A stretch of 64,000 nt of DNA from Dryocola sp031988645 (GTDB taxonomy: Bacteria; Pseudomonadota; Gammaproteobacteria; Enterobacterales; Enterobacteriaceae): positions 1,860,001-1,924,000 of the forward strand of contig NZ_CP150452.1 of assembly GCF_051307045.1 (NCBI RefSeq), given 5' to 3'. Made by a program: the position numbers and the translations under genes. Of this stretch, positions 8,431 to 16,818 are shown piece by piece (position 1 is the first letter of the stretch; the number at the start of each line of letters is the position of its first letter). Under the pieces are notes generated by a model. It did not search any database, was not told the origin of the DNA, and worked only from the letters and a program-made list of their open reading frames with translations.

Positions 8431-9210
8431 TTACCGCTGCAGCCAGATTTGCGGCGTCGGGTGTTCGGGATGGCTGAACACCTTTAACTCCGCCTGATAC
8501 CAGCGCGTCAGCGTCTTTTCGCTGAGCACCTCCTGCGGCGAACCCTGCGCCACCACCTTGCCTTCGTGCAGCAGGATGATGCGGTCGGCCCACAGCGCCG
8601 CCAGGTTCAGATCGTGCACCACGACGCAAACCGAGAGCGTGCCCATCAGCGCCAGCCTGCGCAGCAAACGCAAAATATGCTGCTGGTGGTAAAGATCCAG
8701 CGCGGAGGTCGGCTCATCGAGAAACAGCCAGCCGTGCGGCTGGCCGCGCTGCCAGAGCTGCGCCAGCGCGCGCGCCAGCTGTACCCTTTGCTGCTCGCCG
8801 CCTGAAAGCTGGCAAAAATCGCGTCCGGCAAGCGAATCGCTGCCGGTTAGCGCCATCACTTCGCTGACGACGCGGCGGGTATCATTCGCCGGCCACGGCG
8901 CGCGTCCCATCGCGATAACGTCTTCAACCGCCCAGCTAAACGCCATGCCGCTGCGCTGGCGCATAACCGCGCGCTGGCGCGAAAGCGCTTCGTTCGTCCA
9001 TTCATCAAGCGGGCGTTCCGCAAGGCTTACGCCGCCGCCGTCCGGCAGCTGATAACCCGTCAGCACCCGCAGCAGGGTTGATTTACCCGCACCGTTGGGG
9101 CCGATCAGCGCCACCACCTCTCCTGGGCTGAGCGAAAGGCTAACGTCGTTGAGCAGCACACGCTCTCCCGCCCGCAGCGAGACGCGCCGGGCCTGTAAAA
9201 CATCAGCCAT
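8431..9210 (-). CDS. hmuV: Haem ABC transporter ATP-binding protein HmuV
   Basis: This 259-residue ABC ATPase has Walker A GPNGAGKST, signature LSGGEQQRVQLARALAQL and Walker B WLFLDEPTS. As the last gene of hemP-hmuRSTUV it energises haem import through HmuU. Its start overlaps the end of hmuU by eight bases. Its stop is directly adjacent to the convergent selO stop, leaving no spacer for a conventional terminator. Confidence 0.93.
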   Translation of the reverse strand: MADVLQARRVSLRAGERVLLNDVSLSLSPGEVVALIGPNGAGKSTLLRVLTGYQLPDGGGVSLAERPLDEWTNEALSRQRAVMRQRSGMAFSWAVEDVIAMGRAPWPANDTRRVVSEVMALTGSDSLAGRDFCQLSGGEQQRVQLARALAQLWQRGQPHGWLFLDEPTSALDLYHQQHILRLLRRLALMGTLSVCVVVHDLNLAALWADRIILLHEGKVVAQGSPQEVLSEKTLTRWYQAELKVFSHPEHPTPQIWLQR

Positions 9211-10204
9211 CGGTTTCCCTCCGTTGACGGAAAATCAGCGCTAAAAACCACGGGCCGCCGAGCAGGCTGGTCAGCAGGCCCACCGGCATTTCGGCCGGGG
9301 CGACCAGCGTGCGGGCGAGGGTGTCGGCAATCAGCAGCAGCATGGCGCCCGCCAGCGCCGAGCCTGGGATCAGCCAGCGGTGATCGGCCCCCAGCCACAT
9401 CCTGACCAGATGCGGGATAACCAGCCCGACAAAGCCGATGACGCCGCTTACCGCCACCGCCGCCGCGACGAGCAGGGCGCTGAGGATCAGCAGCCGCTGC
9501 TGGGTACGCTTCACGTCCACGCCCAGATAATGCGCCTCTTCGTCGCCGAGCTGCAGCAGGTTGAGGCGCGAGGCAAGAAACGCAATGCCGAGCGAGGCGG
9601 GAAGAACAAATGACGCGGTGGCAAGCAGCGTCGACCACTGGGCCTGGCCGAGGCTGCCCATGCCCCATAAGGAAAGCTGCCGCAGCTGGGCGTCGTTGCT
9701 AATCCAGGAAAGTACGCCCACCGCCGCGCCGCACAGGGCGTTAATAGCGATCCCCACTAACAGCAGCCGTGAAAGACCCGGGCTGCCCTGGCGGCTGAGG
9801 AAAAAGATCGCCAGCGTCACCGTAAGGCTGCCGAGAAAGGCCGCCAGCATGGGCGCATACAGCGCCAGCACGGCGGGCAGGGCGAGCGGCAGCACGACGG
9901 ACAGGCCCACCGCAAGCGCCGCGCCGCTGCTGATGCCGAGCAAACCCGGATCGGCAAGCGGGTTGCGAAACAGCCCCTGCATCACACAGCCCGACAGGGC
10001 AAGAGCGCCCCCTACCAGCGCCGCCAGCAGCACCCGCGGCAGGCGAATGTTAAGCCAGATATGACGCAGCGCCTCATCGTGCGCCTGCCACAGTACGGCG
10101 ATGGAAAGCCGCATCGCGCCAAGGTTGGTGGCAACCAGCGCCAGCGCCAGCAGCGCAAGCCCAAGCAGCCACAGGGTCTGACGAGGCAGAGGACGTCGCA
10201 TCAC
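9203..10204 (-). CDS. hmuU: Haem ABC transporter permease HmuU
   Basis: This is a 333-residue FecCD/BtuC-type permease with about ten membrane helices. Family motifs include LRLPRVLLAALVGGALALSG, QGLFRNPLADPGLLGISSGA and GVIGFVGLVIPHLVRM. It moves haem from HmuT across the inner membrane using HmuV. The ATG overlaps the hmuT stop by four bases, so translation is probably coupled. Confidence 0.93.
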   Translation of the reverse strand: MMRRPLPRQTLWLLGLALLALALVATNLGAMRLSIAVLWQAHDEALRHIWLNIRLPRVLLAALVGGALALSGCVMQGLFRNPLADPGLLGISSGAALAVGLSVVLPLALPAVLALYAPMLAAFLGSLTVTLAIFFLSRQGSPGLSRLLLVGIAINALCGAAVGVLSWISNDAQLRQLSLWGMGSLGQAQWSTLLATASFVLPASLGIAFLASRLNLLQLGDEEAHYLGVDVKRTQQRLLILSALLVAAAVAVSGVIGFVGLVIPHLVRMWLGADHRWLIPGSALAGAMLLLIADTLARTLVAPAEMPVGLLTSLLGGPWFLALIFRQRRETDG

Positions 10205-11016
10205 GGAAGCCGCTCCGCTTTTTTACGCAGCGTAAGAACGGCATCCGGCGTTTGCAGGCCAAAGCCCAGCAGCGCCATGTCGTCCACCACCAGCAGCTGA
10301 TGGTTTTTACCCGCAGGCGTTTGCGCAAGGCCCGGCAGCGCCCAGACGTTGTTCTCTCCGCCCAGCGTTTTTACGCCGTCTTCCGTCACCAGCACCAGAT
10401 CCGGCTGGCTGGCGATAACTCCTTCCTGGGAAAGCGGCTGATAGCGGTTAAACCCCCGCATGGCGTTTTGCAAACCGGCGGCGCGAATCGCGGCATCGGC
10501 GGCCGTTTGCTGCCCGGCGGCCATCGCCGACATGCCGCCGTGGCTCATGATAAACAGCACTTTTACCGGCAGCTGCCGCGTTGGAACCGAGGCCAGCTTA
10601 TCGCCGATTTCTTTACGCAACGCTTCGCCCTGAGCGGTTTTACCCACGGCTTTCGCCACCGCCGCGATTTTGCTTTCAATGCCGCTGAGCGAGTTTTCCG
10701 CCGGAATCGTCACCACCTCAACCCTGCTTGCGGCAACCTGCTCCAGCGCCAGCGAAGGTTTCGCCTGCGCGCTCGCCAGCACCAGGTCCGGGTGCATGGC
10801 CAGAATGCCCTCCGCATTAAGCTGGCGCATATAGCCTATATCCGGAATCTGCGTCGCCGCCGCCGGATGCAGGCTGGTGCTGTCGCGGGCGACCAGCCGT
10901 TCACCCGCCCCCAGAGCAAAAACAATTTCCGTGACGTCGCCGCCGATAGCCACCACGCGTTCGGCCGCGTTGGCGAATAAAGGCAGCGCAAACAGCAGGG
11001 GCAGCCAGGCTTTCAT
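10201..11016 (-). CDS. hmuT: Periplasmic haem-binding protein HmuT
   Basis: The 271-residue protein starts with a cleavable signal peptide (MKAWLPLLFALPLFANA). The class III periplasmic binding fold used for haem, B12 and siderophores follows. It hands haem from the outer membrane receptor HmuR to HmuUV. The start codon overlaps the hmuS stop. Segments such as RVVAIGGDVTEIVFALGAGERLV are typical of HmuT/PhuT. Confidence 0.92.
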   Translation of the reverse strand: MKAWLPLLFALPLFANAAERVVAIGGDVTEIVFALGAGERLVARDSTSLHPAAATQIPDIGYMRQLNAEGILAMHPDLVLASAQAKPSLALEQVAASRVEVVTIPAENSLSGIESKIAAVAKAVGKTAQGEALRKEIGDKLASVPTRQLPVKVLFIMSHGGMSAMAAGQQTAADAAIRAAGLQNAMRGFNRYQPLSQEGVIASQPDLVLVTEDGVKTLGGENNVWALPGLAQTPAGKNHQLLVVDDMALLGFGLQTPDAVLTLRKKAERLP

Positions 11017-12044
11017 GCCGCCAGCCCTTTGCCGGTCAGCTTCTCAAGCTGGGTGCGCCACTGCTGCTGCTCCGGCTGGCCTTCGGTGCGCTGGCCGTAA
11101 AGCTGGGCGATTTGCGTTCCGTCGGCGGCGAACAGCTCGAGGCTTGTGACAAACCCGTCGCCGCTGGGCTTACGGGTCACCCAGCTTTCGGCGATGGTAT
11201 CGGCCATCAGGTGCAGGGTGAACGCCGGGTTGAAGATATTGATCCAGTTATCCATCGGCACAACTTTTTCCACCACGCCGGTGAAGATCTGCACGCAGCC
11301 GCGGTTGCCGACAAAAATCATGATCTCGTTTTTGTCCTGCAAAGCCTGCTGCAGCAGCTGTTCCAGAGCGGAGTTATCCACCTGCCGGGCCAGATCGTCC
11401 GCGACCAGCCGAAACGCCTGCTGGCGGGTAAGCTGATGGCGTTTAAGCAGGCCGAAGAACTGGTGAACATCGCGCATGGCGCGCCATTCAGCTTCTACCT
11501 CGCGGGCGTCCGGCGCCGGCGTCATCACGACTTCCTCCGCCGGCTTCAGCCGCAGGGGCGGATTGTCCGCATAAATAAACTTCGCCAGCATTTGTCCCCA
11601 TGCGCCGAAATCGGTGTTGTCCGTGGCGTAAACCTTCAGCAGCGCATCGCCCTGATGGTCAAAGAACTGAATGCTCTGGCGCTCGCCGCGCGTGTTGGCT
11701 TCGCGAACGTGGAAGGCGCTTGCCCACTGGTGCAAAAACAGGCGTAAATCCAGCGCGCGCGGGTTCAGCACCAGGCCTGCGTGCCCCTCAAGGTGCTGGT
11801 TCTCATAGCGGCCGACCTGTTCATGCACCGCATATTCGTTACGGCAGATGGATTTGGTTTCGCCCACGCTTTCAAGCGACGCCAGAACGTCGCGGATTTC
11901 ACCTTTTAAACGCCAGGCGTCGTGCCCGACGCGGGCGTGGGTCAGCCCGGCCTCGCTGATATTCATCAGCCTTGCGATGTCGCGGGCGTATTTTTTAGGG
12001 TGCTGCTGCCTGAGCCGCAGCCAGTCGTCATAAATTTGCGTCAT
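11013..12044 (-). CDS. hmuS: Haem-utilisation protein HmuS (haem degrading/trafficking)
   Basis: This is a 343-residue cytoplasmic protein of the HemS/ChuS/HmuS family with the internal duplication typical of it (two halves of about 170 residues). Family members bind haem and release iron or pass haem on. The start at ATG 12044 (MTQIYDDWLRLRQ) has GGAG upstream and is preferred over a longer frame overlapping hmuR. It lies between hmuR and hmuT in the operon. Confidence 0.92.
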   Translation of the reverse strand: MTQIYDDWLRLRQQHPKKYARDIARLMNISEAGLTHARVGHDAWRLKGEIRDVLASLESVGETKSICRNEYAVHEQVGRYENQHLEGHAGLVLNPRALDLRLFLHQWASAFHVREANTRGERQSIQFFDHQGDALLKVYATDNTDFGAWGQMLAKFIYADNPPLRLKPAEEVVMTPAPDAREVEAEWRAMRDVHQFFGLLKRHQLTRQQAFRLVADDLARQVDNSALEQLLQQALQDKNEIMIFVGNRGCVQIFTGVVEKVVPMDNWINIFNPAFTLHLMADTIAESWVTRKPSGDGFVTSLELFAADGTQIAQLYGQRTEGQPEQQQWRTQLEKLTGKGLAA

Positions 12045-12054
12045 GGGATGCTCC

Positions 12055-14031
12055 TTACCATTGATAGCTGACGAATATTTTGCCGTTACGGCCATCCTGT
12101 GGAAGGCCCTGAGGCGACCAGTATTCTTTATCGAAGGCGTTGCCGAACACCAGCGAGGTGGTCAGGCCGCGCAGCTGCTGCTGGCCGCGATAGCTGACGT
12201 AGAAATCGTTCACGCCGTAGCCGGGCTGCGCGCTGTAGCTGCTGCTGATATGCGTTGAGCGTTCTGCGAAGGTTCCCACCCAGCCGACGGAGAAGCCGCT
12301 TTGCGCGACCGGGATATCCAGCACGCTGGTGACGGTGTCGGGGTTCAGGCTTGAGATCCACTCGCCGGTATCCTGGTCTTTACCACGGGTACGGTTATAG
12401 GCCACGTCAAGGCTGAACAGATCGCTGGTGTATTTAGCCGTCATGTCCCAGCCCCAGATTTTGGCGTTCGGCACGTTATAGGACATGGTCGTGGCTTTGG
12501 CGAAGTCCACGGTGGTGGAAATGTAGTCTTTCGCGTTGGTATCAAAGTAGCTGGCCTTAAACTCAACGCCGTCGTTCGCCAGCATCAGGTCGTCAAAGCG
12601 CAGCCCGAAGCCGTACTCCTGCGTTTCGTTGGTTTCAGGACGCAGGTTCGGGTTCGGCACCCAGTAGTTGGTATAGAAGCTGCCGATAGAGAAATGTTTG
12701 GCGTCGTTATACATTTCGCCCATGGTCGGCGCGCGGAAGGCCTGCGCGTAGGAGCCAAACAGCATCAGCCAGTCGGCCGGCGTGACGGAAATCGCGCCGC
12801 GGGATGACCACCTGTCGGCATCAACGTCGTCGTAGCCGTCGCTGCTGCCGCTGTAGTTGTCATAGCGCGTGCCGGCGAGCAGGGAAACCGGAATATCGCG
12901 CAGGGTGATTTCATCCTGCAGCCAGCCGGAGCTGAAATCGATTTTCGCCTGCGGGAAGCCGGTGGTGTTGCCGCCGGGATGCTGCTCCTGGCGATAGTAC
13001 TCCCCGCCGTAGGTCAGCAGGTGAGAAGCAAAGCTGTCGTTAAACAGGCGGCTGCGGTTTTCCAGCTTGCCGCCTTTGGTGGTCTGCTTACGGAATTCGC
13101 CGCCGTCGACCTGCGTCTGGGCGTTGATGCGCGCTTCTGACCAGTAGGCGGTGGCGTCGGCGTTGAGCAGGTCGTTATCCTGCGGGCCAAGATGGTATTT
13201 CAGCTGGGCATCGCGTTGAATGGTCGAGCGATTGGTCATTGGATTTGAATCGTTCGCGTCCGTAGTCTGCGGGTTTTTCGGCTCCTGCGCGTCGTTGTTG
13301 TAATAGCGCAGGGAGCCTGAAAGGGACTGGGCCGGGTCGATGCGCCAGGTGCCTTTGGTCAGGAAATTGCTGATATTTTCATCATTGGGCGCGGTTTCGC
13401 CGTCGCTCTGGCGAATATCCCCGCGGTCGCGGCTTGACCAGGAAACCACGCCGTCGAGATCGTCCGTGCGGCCAAAGGCGCTGGCGCCCATACCGATGCT
13501 GTGGTCGCCGGTTGCGCCGGTGCCGAATACGCGATAGCCGCTGTTCTGGCCTTCAAAAAGCAGATCGCTGGCGTCGGCGGTTTCATAAGAGATAACGCCC
13601 CCCAGCGCGCCGCTGCCGTAAAGCAGGGCCGCGGGGCCGCGCACGACCTCAATGCGCTTTACCAAAGCCGGATCGAGGAAGGTGCTGTTCAGATGCCCGG
13701 TATCCGTACCCTGGCGTACGCCGTCAACCAGCATCAGCACGCCGCGGCGGTCATAGCCGCGCATGGATATGTCCTGGCCGTTAGTGCGACCGGTGCCTGA
13801 AAGCGTGATGCCCGGCACCTTGCGCAGCATGTCCGCTGCGGAAGAAGAGGTTTGCCCTTCCGGCGTATCGGCGTCGACAACGCTGACCATCATCGGCGCT
13901 TCGAAGGTACTGCGAACGTTGCCGGTGGCGACCACGGTAACCTGGTCTTCTTTGGCGCAGGCGGGCAGGGCGGTGAACACCGCGATAGTCAGAATCGACA
14001 GGCGGAATCCGGCCGTGTGTAAAAATGGCAT
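12055..14031 (-). CDS. hmuR: TonB-dependent haem receptor HmuR
   Basis: The 658-residue outer membrane receptor has a signal peptide (to PACA), a TonB-box-like DQVTVVATG, a plug domain and a 22-strand barrel ending in YQW. The haem receptor hallmarks FRAP (QAFRAPTMGEMY) and NPNL (VPNPNLRPET) are both present. ATG 14031 is chosen because GGAGAG lies correctly before it; an ATG at 14046 contains that site. It follows hemP by about 80 bases and should be iron-repressed through the Fur box. Confidence 0.94.
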   Translation of the reverse strand: MPFLHTAGFRLSILTIAVFTALPACAKEDQVTVVATGNVRSTFEAPMMVSVVDADTPEGQTSSSAADMLRKVPGITLSGTGRTNGQDISMRGYDRRGVLMLVDGVRQGTDTGHLNSTFLDPALVKRIEVVRGPAALLYGSGALGGVISYETADASDLLFEGQNSGYRVFGTGATGDHSIGMGASAFGRTDDLDGVVSWSSRDRGDIRQSDGETAPNDENISNFLTKGTWRIDPAQSLSGSLRYYNNDAQEPKNPQTTDANDSNPMTNRSTIQRDAQLKYHLGPQDNDLLNADATAYWSEARINAQTQVDGGEFRKQTTKGGKLENRSRLFNDSFASHLLTYGGEYYRQEQHPGGNTTGFPQAKIDFSSGWLQDEITLRDIPVSLLAGTRYDNYSGSSDGYDDVDADRWSSRGAISVTPADWLMLFGSYAQAFRAPTMGEMYNDAKHFSIGSFYTNYWVPNPNLRPETNETQEYGFGLRFDDLMLANDGVEFKASYFDTNAKDYISTTVDFAKATTMSYNVPNAKIWGWDMTAKYTSDLFSLDVAYNRTRGKDQDTGEWISSLNPDTVTSVLDIPVAQSGFSVGWVGTFAERSTHISSSYSAQPGYGVNDFYVSYRGQQQLRGLTTSLVFGNAFDKEYWSPQGLPQDGRNGKIFVSYQW

Positions 14032-14111
14032 AGCGCAACTCTCCATAAGAAAAAACGAAAAGCGCTGGCTGCCTGGGGATAACCTGGGTGGCTTGCGAAA
14101 GCATTTTTGGT

Positions 14112-14276
14112 TTATTTGGTCAGGATAAGCTTCCCGGCCTGGGTCTGGCGTAACAGATACTGCTGGCCTTCGTGAACAATCACAACGCGGCCGTCAGAGC
14201 CCAGTAATGCCTTACTGTCGATCTGGCGGATTTCAGCCTTGGGCTGAAGGGCTGCAGGGGTGAACGGTTTATCCAT
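14112..14276 (-). CDS. hemP: Haem uptake protein HemP (YdiE)
   Basis: This 54-residue protein reads MDKPFTPAALQP at the start and QQYLLRQTQAGKLILTK at the end. The core SKALLGSDGRVVIVHEGQQY is the HemP motif. HemP/Hmp proteins activate or support the haem receptor gene in some bacteria. In E. coli, the homologue ydiE sits alone next to aroH, so this locus shows the fuller arrangement. It is the first gene after the Fur box. Confidence 0.92.
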   Translation of the reverse strand: MDKPFTPAALQPKAEIRQIDSKALLGSDGRVVIVHEGQQYLLRQTQAGKLILTK

Positions 14277-14310
14277 ACGCTCCACTCTGTGTACAAATAA
14301 TAATTAAGGT

Positions 14311-14329
14311 AACAATGATAATCATTATC
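14311..14329. promoter_or_regulatory. Fur box upstream of hemP-hmuRSTUV
   Basis: AACAATGATAATCATTATC matches the 19-bp Fur consensus (GATAATGATAATCATTATC) at 17 positions. It lies about 35 bases before the hemP start, as expected for iron repression of the haem operon. Confidence 0.92.
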
Positions 14330-14437
14330 AATAAACTGTGTTTCAGCGGCAAGCGTTATTTGTGAGAAATTTGTGAATGGAGCGATTTTGCACTATGGGG
14401 AGTTCGCTCCTCCTCCGGCCGGAGAAGGAGCGGATTT

Positions 14438-15490
14438 TTAATTTGCGAAACGGCTGCCCGCGGCGTCGGCCAGCATCTCAAGCAGGGCTTCGGTATCTTC
14501 CCAGCTCAGGCAAGGATCGGTAATCGACTGGCCATATACCAGCGGCTGCCCGGCCACGATTTTCTGCGTGCCTTCGCGGATAAAGCTTTCCGCCATCACG
14601 CCGGCGATGGCGCGCGAGCCGTTGCGGATCTGGTTACACACGTCTTCACAAACTTCCAGCTGGCGGCGATGCTGCTTCTGGCAGTTGCCGTGGCTGAAGT
14701 CGATAACCAGCTGCTCCGGCAAATCAAATTCCTGCAGGTTATCGCAGGCCGCGGCGATATCCGTCGCGTGGTAGTTCGGCTGCTTTCCGCCGCGCATGAT
14801 GATATGGCCGAACGGATTACCGCTGGTCTGGTAAATCGTCATCTGACCGTTTTTATCCGGCGAGAGGAACATGTGGCTGGCGCGCGCGGCGCGAATAGCG
14901 TCGATGGCGATGCGGGTATTGCCATCGGTGCCGTTTTTAAAGCCAACCGGGCAGGAAAGGGCCGAGGCCATTTCGCGGTGGATTTGGCTTTCGGTGGTGC
15001 GCGCGCCGATGGCGCCCCAGCTGATTAAATCGGCGATAAACTGGCCGACCACCATATCGAGGAATTCCGTGGCGGTCGGCACGCCCAGCTCGTTAACCTG
15101 CAGCAGCAGGCGGCGGGCTTGTTCAATGCCGTGGTTGACGCGGTAGCTGCCGTTCAGGTCCGGATCGGAAATCATTCCCTTCCAGCCGACCACGGTGCGT
15201 GGTTTTTCAAAATAGGTGCGCATCACGATTTCGAGACGATCGCCGTGTTTCTGGCGCATCGTTTCAAGGCGGCGGGCATAGTCCATCGCCGCATCGAGGT
15301 CGTGGATGGAGCACGGGCCAACGATTGCCAGCAGGCGGTTATCTTCACCGTTGAGGATTTTTTCAATGCGGCGGCGGGAGGCGATAACATTTTGCGCGAC
15401 CTCCGGCGACACCGGCAAACGCGCGGCCAGTTCAGCAGGTGTAACAAGGCTGTCGATGCGCGCTGTTCGCAGTTCATCTGTTTTGTTCAT
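14438..15490 (-). CDS. aroH: DAHP synthase, tryptophan-sensitive (AroH)
   Basis: The 350-residue class I 3-deoxy-D-arabino-heptulosonate-7-phosphate synthase makes the first committed step of aromatic biosynthesis from PEP and erythrose-4-phosphate. Core motifs are LLAIVGPCSIHD, MRTYFEKPRT, GARTTESQIHREMASALS and VIDFSHGNC. The start at ATG 15490 matches the E. coli length. A trp operator upstream and the ppsR neighbour identify this as the TrpR-controlled aroH rather than aroF or aroG. PpsA and PpsR next door control the supply of its PEP substrate. Confidence 0.95.
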   Translation of the reverse strand: MNKTDELRTARIDSLVTPAELAARLPVSPEVAQNVIASRRRIEKILNGEDNRLLAIVGPCSIHDLDAAMDYARRLETMRQKHGDRLEIVMRTYFEKPRTVVGWKGMISDPDLNGSYRVNHGIEQARRLLLQVNELGVPTATEFLDMVVGQFIADLISWGAIGARTTESQIHREMASALSCPVGFKNGTDGNTRIAIDAIRAARASHMFLSPDKNGQMTIYQTSGNPFGHIIMRGGKQPNYHATDIAAACDNLQEFDLPEQLVIDFSHGNCQKQHRRQLEVCEDVCNQIRNGSRAIAGVMAESFIREGTQKIVAGQPLVYGQSITDPCLSWEDTEALLEMLADAAGSRFAN

Positions 15491-15638
15491 GGTATGTCTC
15501 AGAAATTTTTGTCTTCTGCACGGCGAAAGTGCCGGGAAGTGATGGCGATCACGATAAACCAATTTATGTCGATTTCAACCACACAAAGGGTATAACGGCA
15601 CCGCAATGCGCCTATCCTGACAGATAATATCCGCCTTG

Positions 15639-15658
15639 TGTACTAGTTTCTTAGTACA
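15639..15658. promoter_or_regulatory. TrpR operator of aroH
   Basis: TGTACTAGTTTCTTAGTACA has perfect seven-base arms (TGTACTA/TAGTACA) and resembles the CTAG-centred trp operators of E. coli. It overlaps the last codons of ppsR. A TATTAT -10 candidate toward aroH lies just downstream on the minus strand. Confidence 0.8.
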
Positions 15659-16485
15659 TGCGGCGATTCAGGCCCATGATATCAAGGATTTTTGTGGCCA
15701 TCTCTTCAACGGAATAATTGGTGCTGTTGAGGTAACGAATCTGATTTTTACGGAACAGCGCTTCGACTTCGGCGACCTCAAGACGGCACTGGCGCATTGA
15801 GGCATAGCGGCTGTTTTCCCGACGCTCTTCGCGAATGGCGGCGAGGCGCTCCGGGTTAATCGTCAGGCCGAACAGCTTATGCTGAAGCGGTTTCAGCACC
15901 GCCGGCAGCTGAATGTTGTCCATGTCGTCGGCGATAAAAGGGTAGTTGGCGGCGCGGATGCCAAACTGCATCGCCAGGTACAGGCTGGTGGGCGTTTTAC
16001 CGCAGCGGGAAACCCCCAGCAGGATCACCTGCGCCTGATCGAGATTGCGCATGGAAATGCCGTCATCGTGCGCAAGCGTGTAATCAATTGCGGCGATCCT
16101 GGCGTCGTATTTAATTAAGTTGCCCGGATTAAGGCCGTGGGTGCGGTGGGCGACGGGCGTGGGATCCAGCCGTAATTCCTGCTGTAAGGGGGGCCACCAG
16201 CGCCTGCACGATATCCTGGCAAAATCCCTCGCTTTGCAAAATGATGTCGCGAACCTCGGGCAGCACGATGGAGTAGAAAACCAGCGGCCTGACGCCGGAC
16301 TGCTGAAAAATGGCGTCGATCTGCTCTTTTACCGCTTTGGCGCGGCTTTCGTTTTCCACAAACGGCAGCGTGATGCTGTTGATTGACACCGGGAATTGTG
16401 ACATCACCGCGTGGCCGAGCACTTCAGCGGTAATTGCGGTACCGTCGGAAATATAAAATACCTGTCTGTCTACGGCGTTATCCAT
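15651..16485 (-). CDS. ppsR: PEP synthase regulatory protein PpsR (frameshifted in this sequence)
   Basis: PpsR (YdiA, DUF299) is a bifunctional kinase/pyrophosphorylase that switches PEP synthase off and on. The N-terminal part (to QALVAPL) and the rest (from LRLDPTPVAHR) are in different frames. One extra base in the G/C run GGGGGGCC at 16188-16195 accounts for this. Corrected length is 277 residues, as in E. coli. The P-loop GVSRCGKTPTS is intact. It is divergent from ppsA, its target, and upstream of aroH. Confidence 0.93.
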
Positions 16486-16593
16486 TCTGGTTTCCTGCGG
16501 TTCAGGTTAATTTTATAAAGCATAAATTAAAACAACGCATTCCGTGATAGTCATTGTCGCAATTTCAAAATGAAATGACGTTTTTATTTTTAA

Positions 16594-16609
16594 TGAACCG
16601 GGTGGTTCA
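16594..16609. promoter_or_regulatory. Inverted repeat between ppsR and ppsA
   Basis: TGAACC and GGTTCA are separated by GGGT in the 332-base divergent gap. It could be a regulator site for ppsR or ppsA, but I recognise no consensus. Confidence 0.3.
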
Positions 16610-16715
16610 AAAATATCCGCGCGGCAGTATCCCTCACGATGTTAAGGATTAAATGGATAATCAATGGTTTAGGTTTTTCGGGAAACTATCCGAAAAAATT
16701 ATATTTTTATTTTGC

Positions 16716-16736
16716 TTGAACGATTCAACCGTTTCA
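16716..16736. promoter_or_regulatory. Cra (FruR) operator upstream of ppsA
   Basis: The complement of 16716-16727 reads TGAATCGTTCAA, a full match to the Cra consensus TGAAWCSNTHHW. The adjacent TGAAACGGTT on the same strand extends the similarity. Cra is known to activate ppsA in E. coli from an upstream site, and this one lies about 90-100 bases before the ppsA start. The remaining AT-rich sequence of the 16486-16818 gap should hold both divergent promoters. Confidence 0.82.
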
Positions 16737-16818
16737 CTCAGCCAGCCAAATATGCCAGGCTAAATAAGAAGTCAGGAAATTCTTGTGCCCACTCATATTT
16801 CATAAAAGGATTGTTTCG

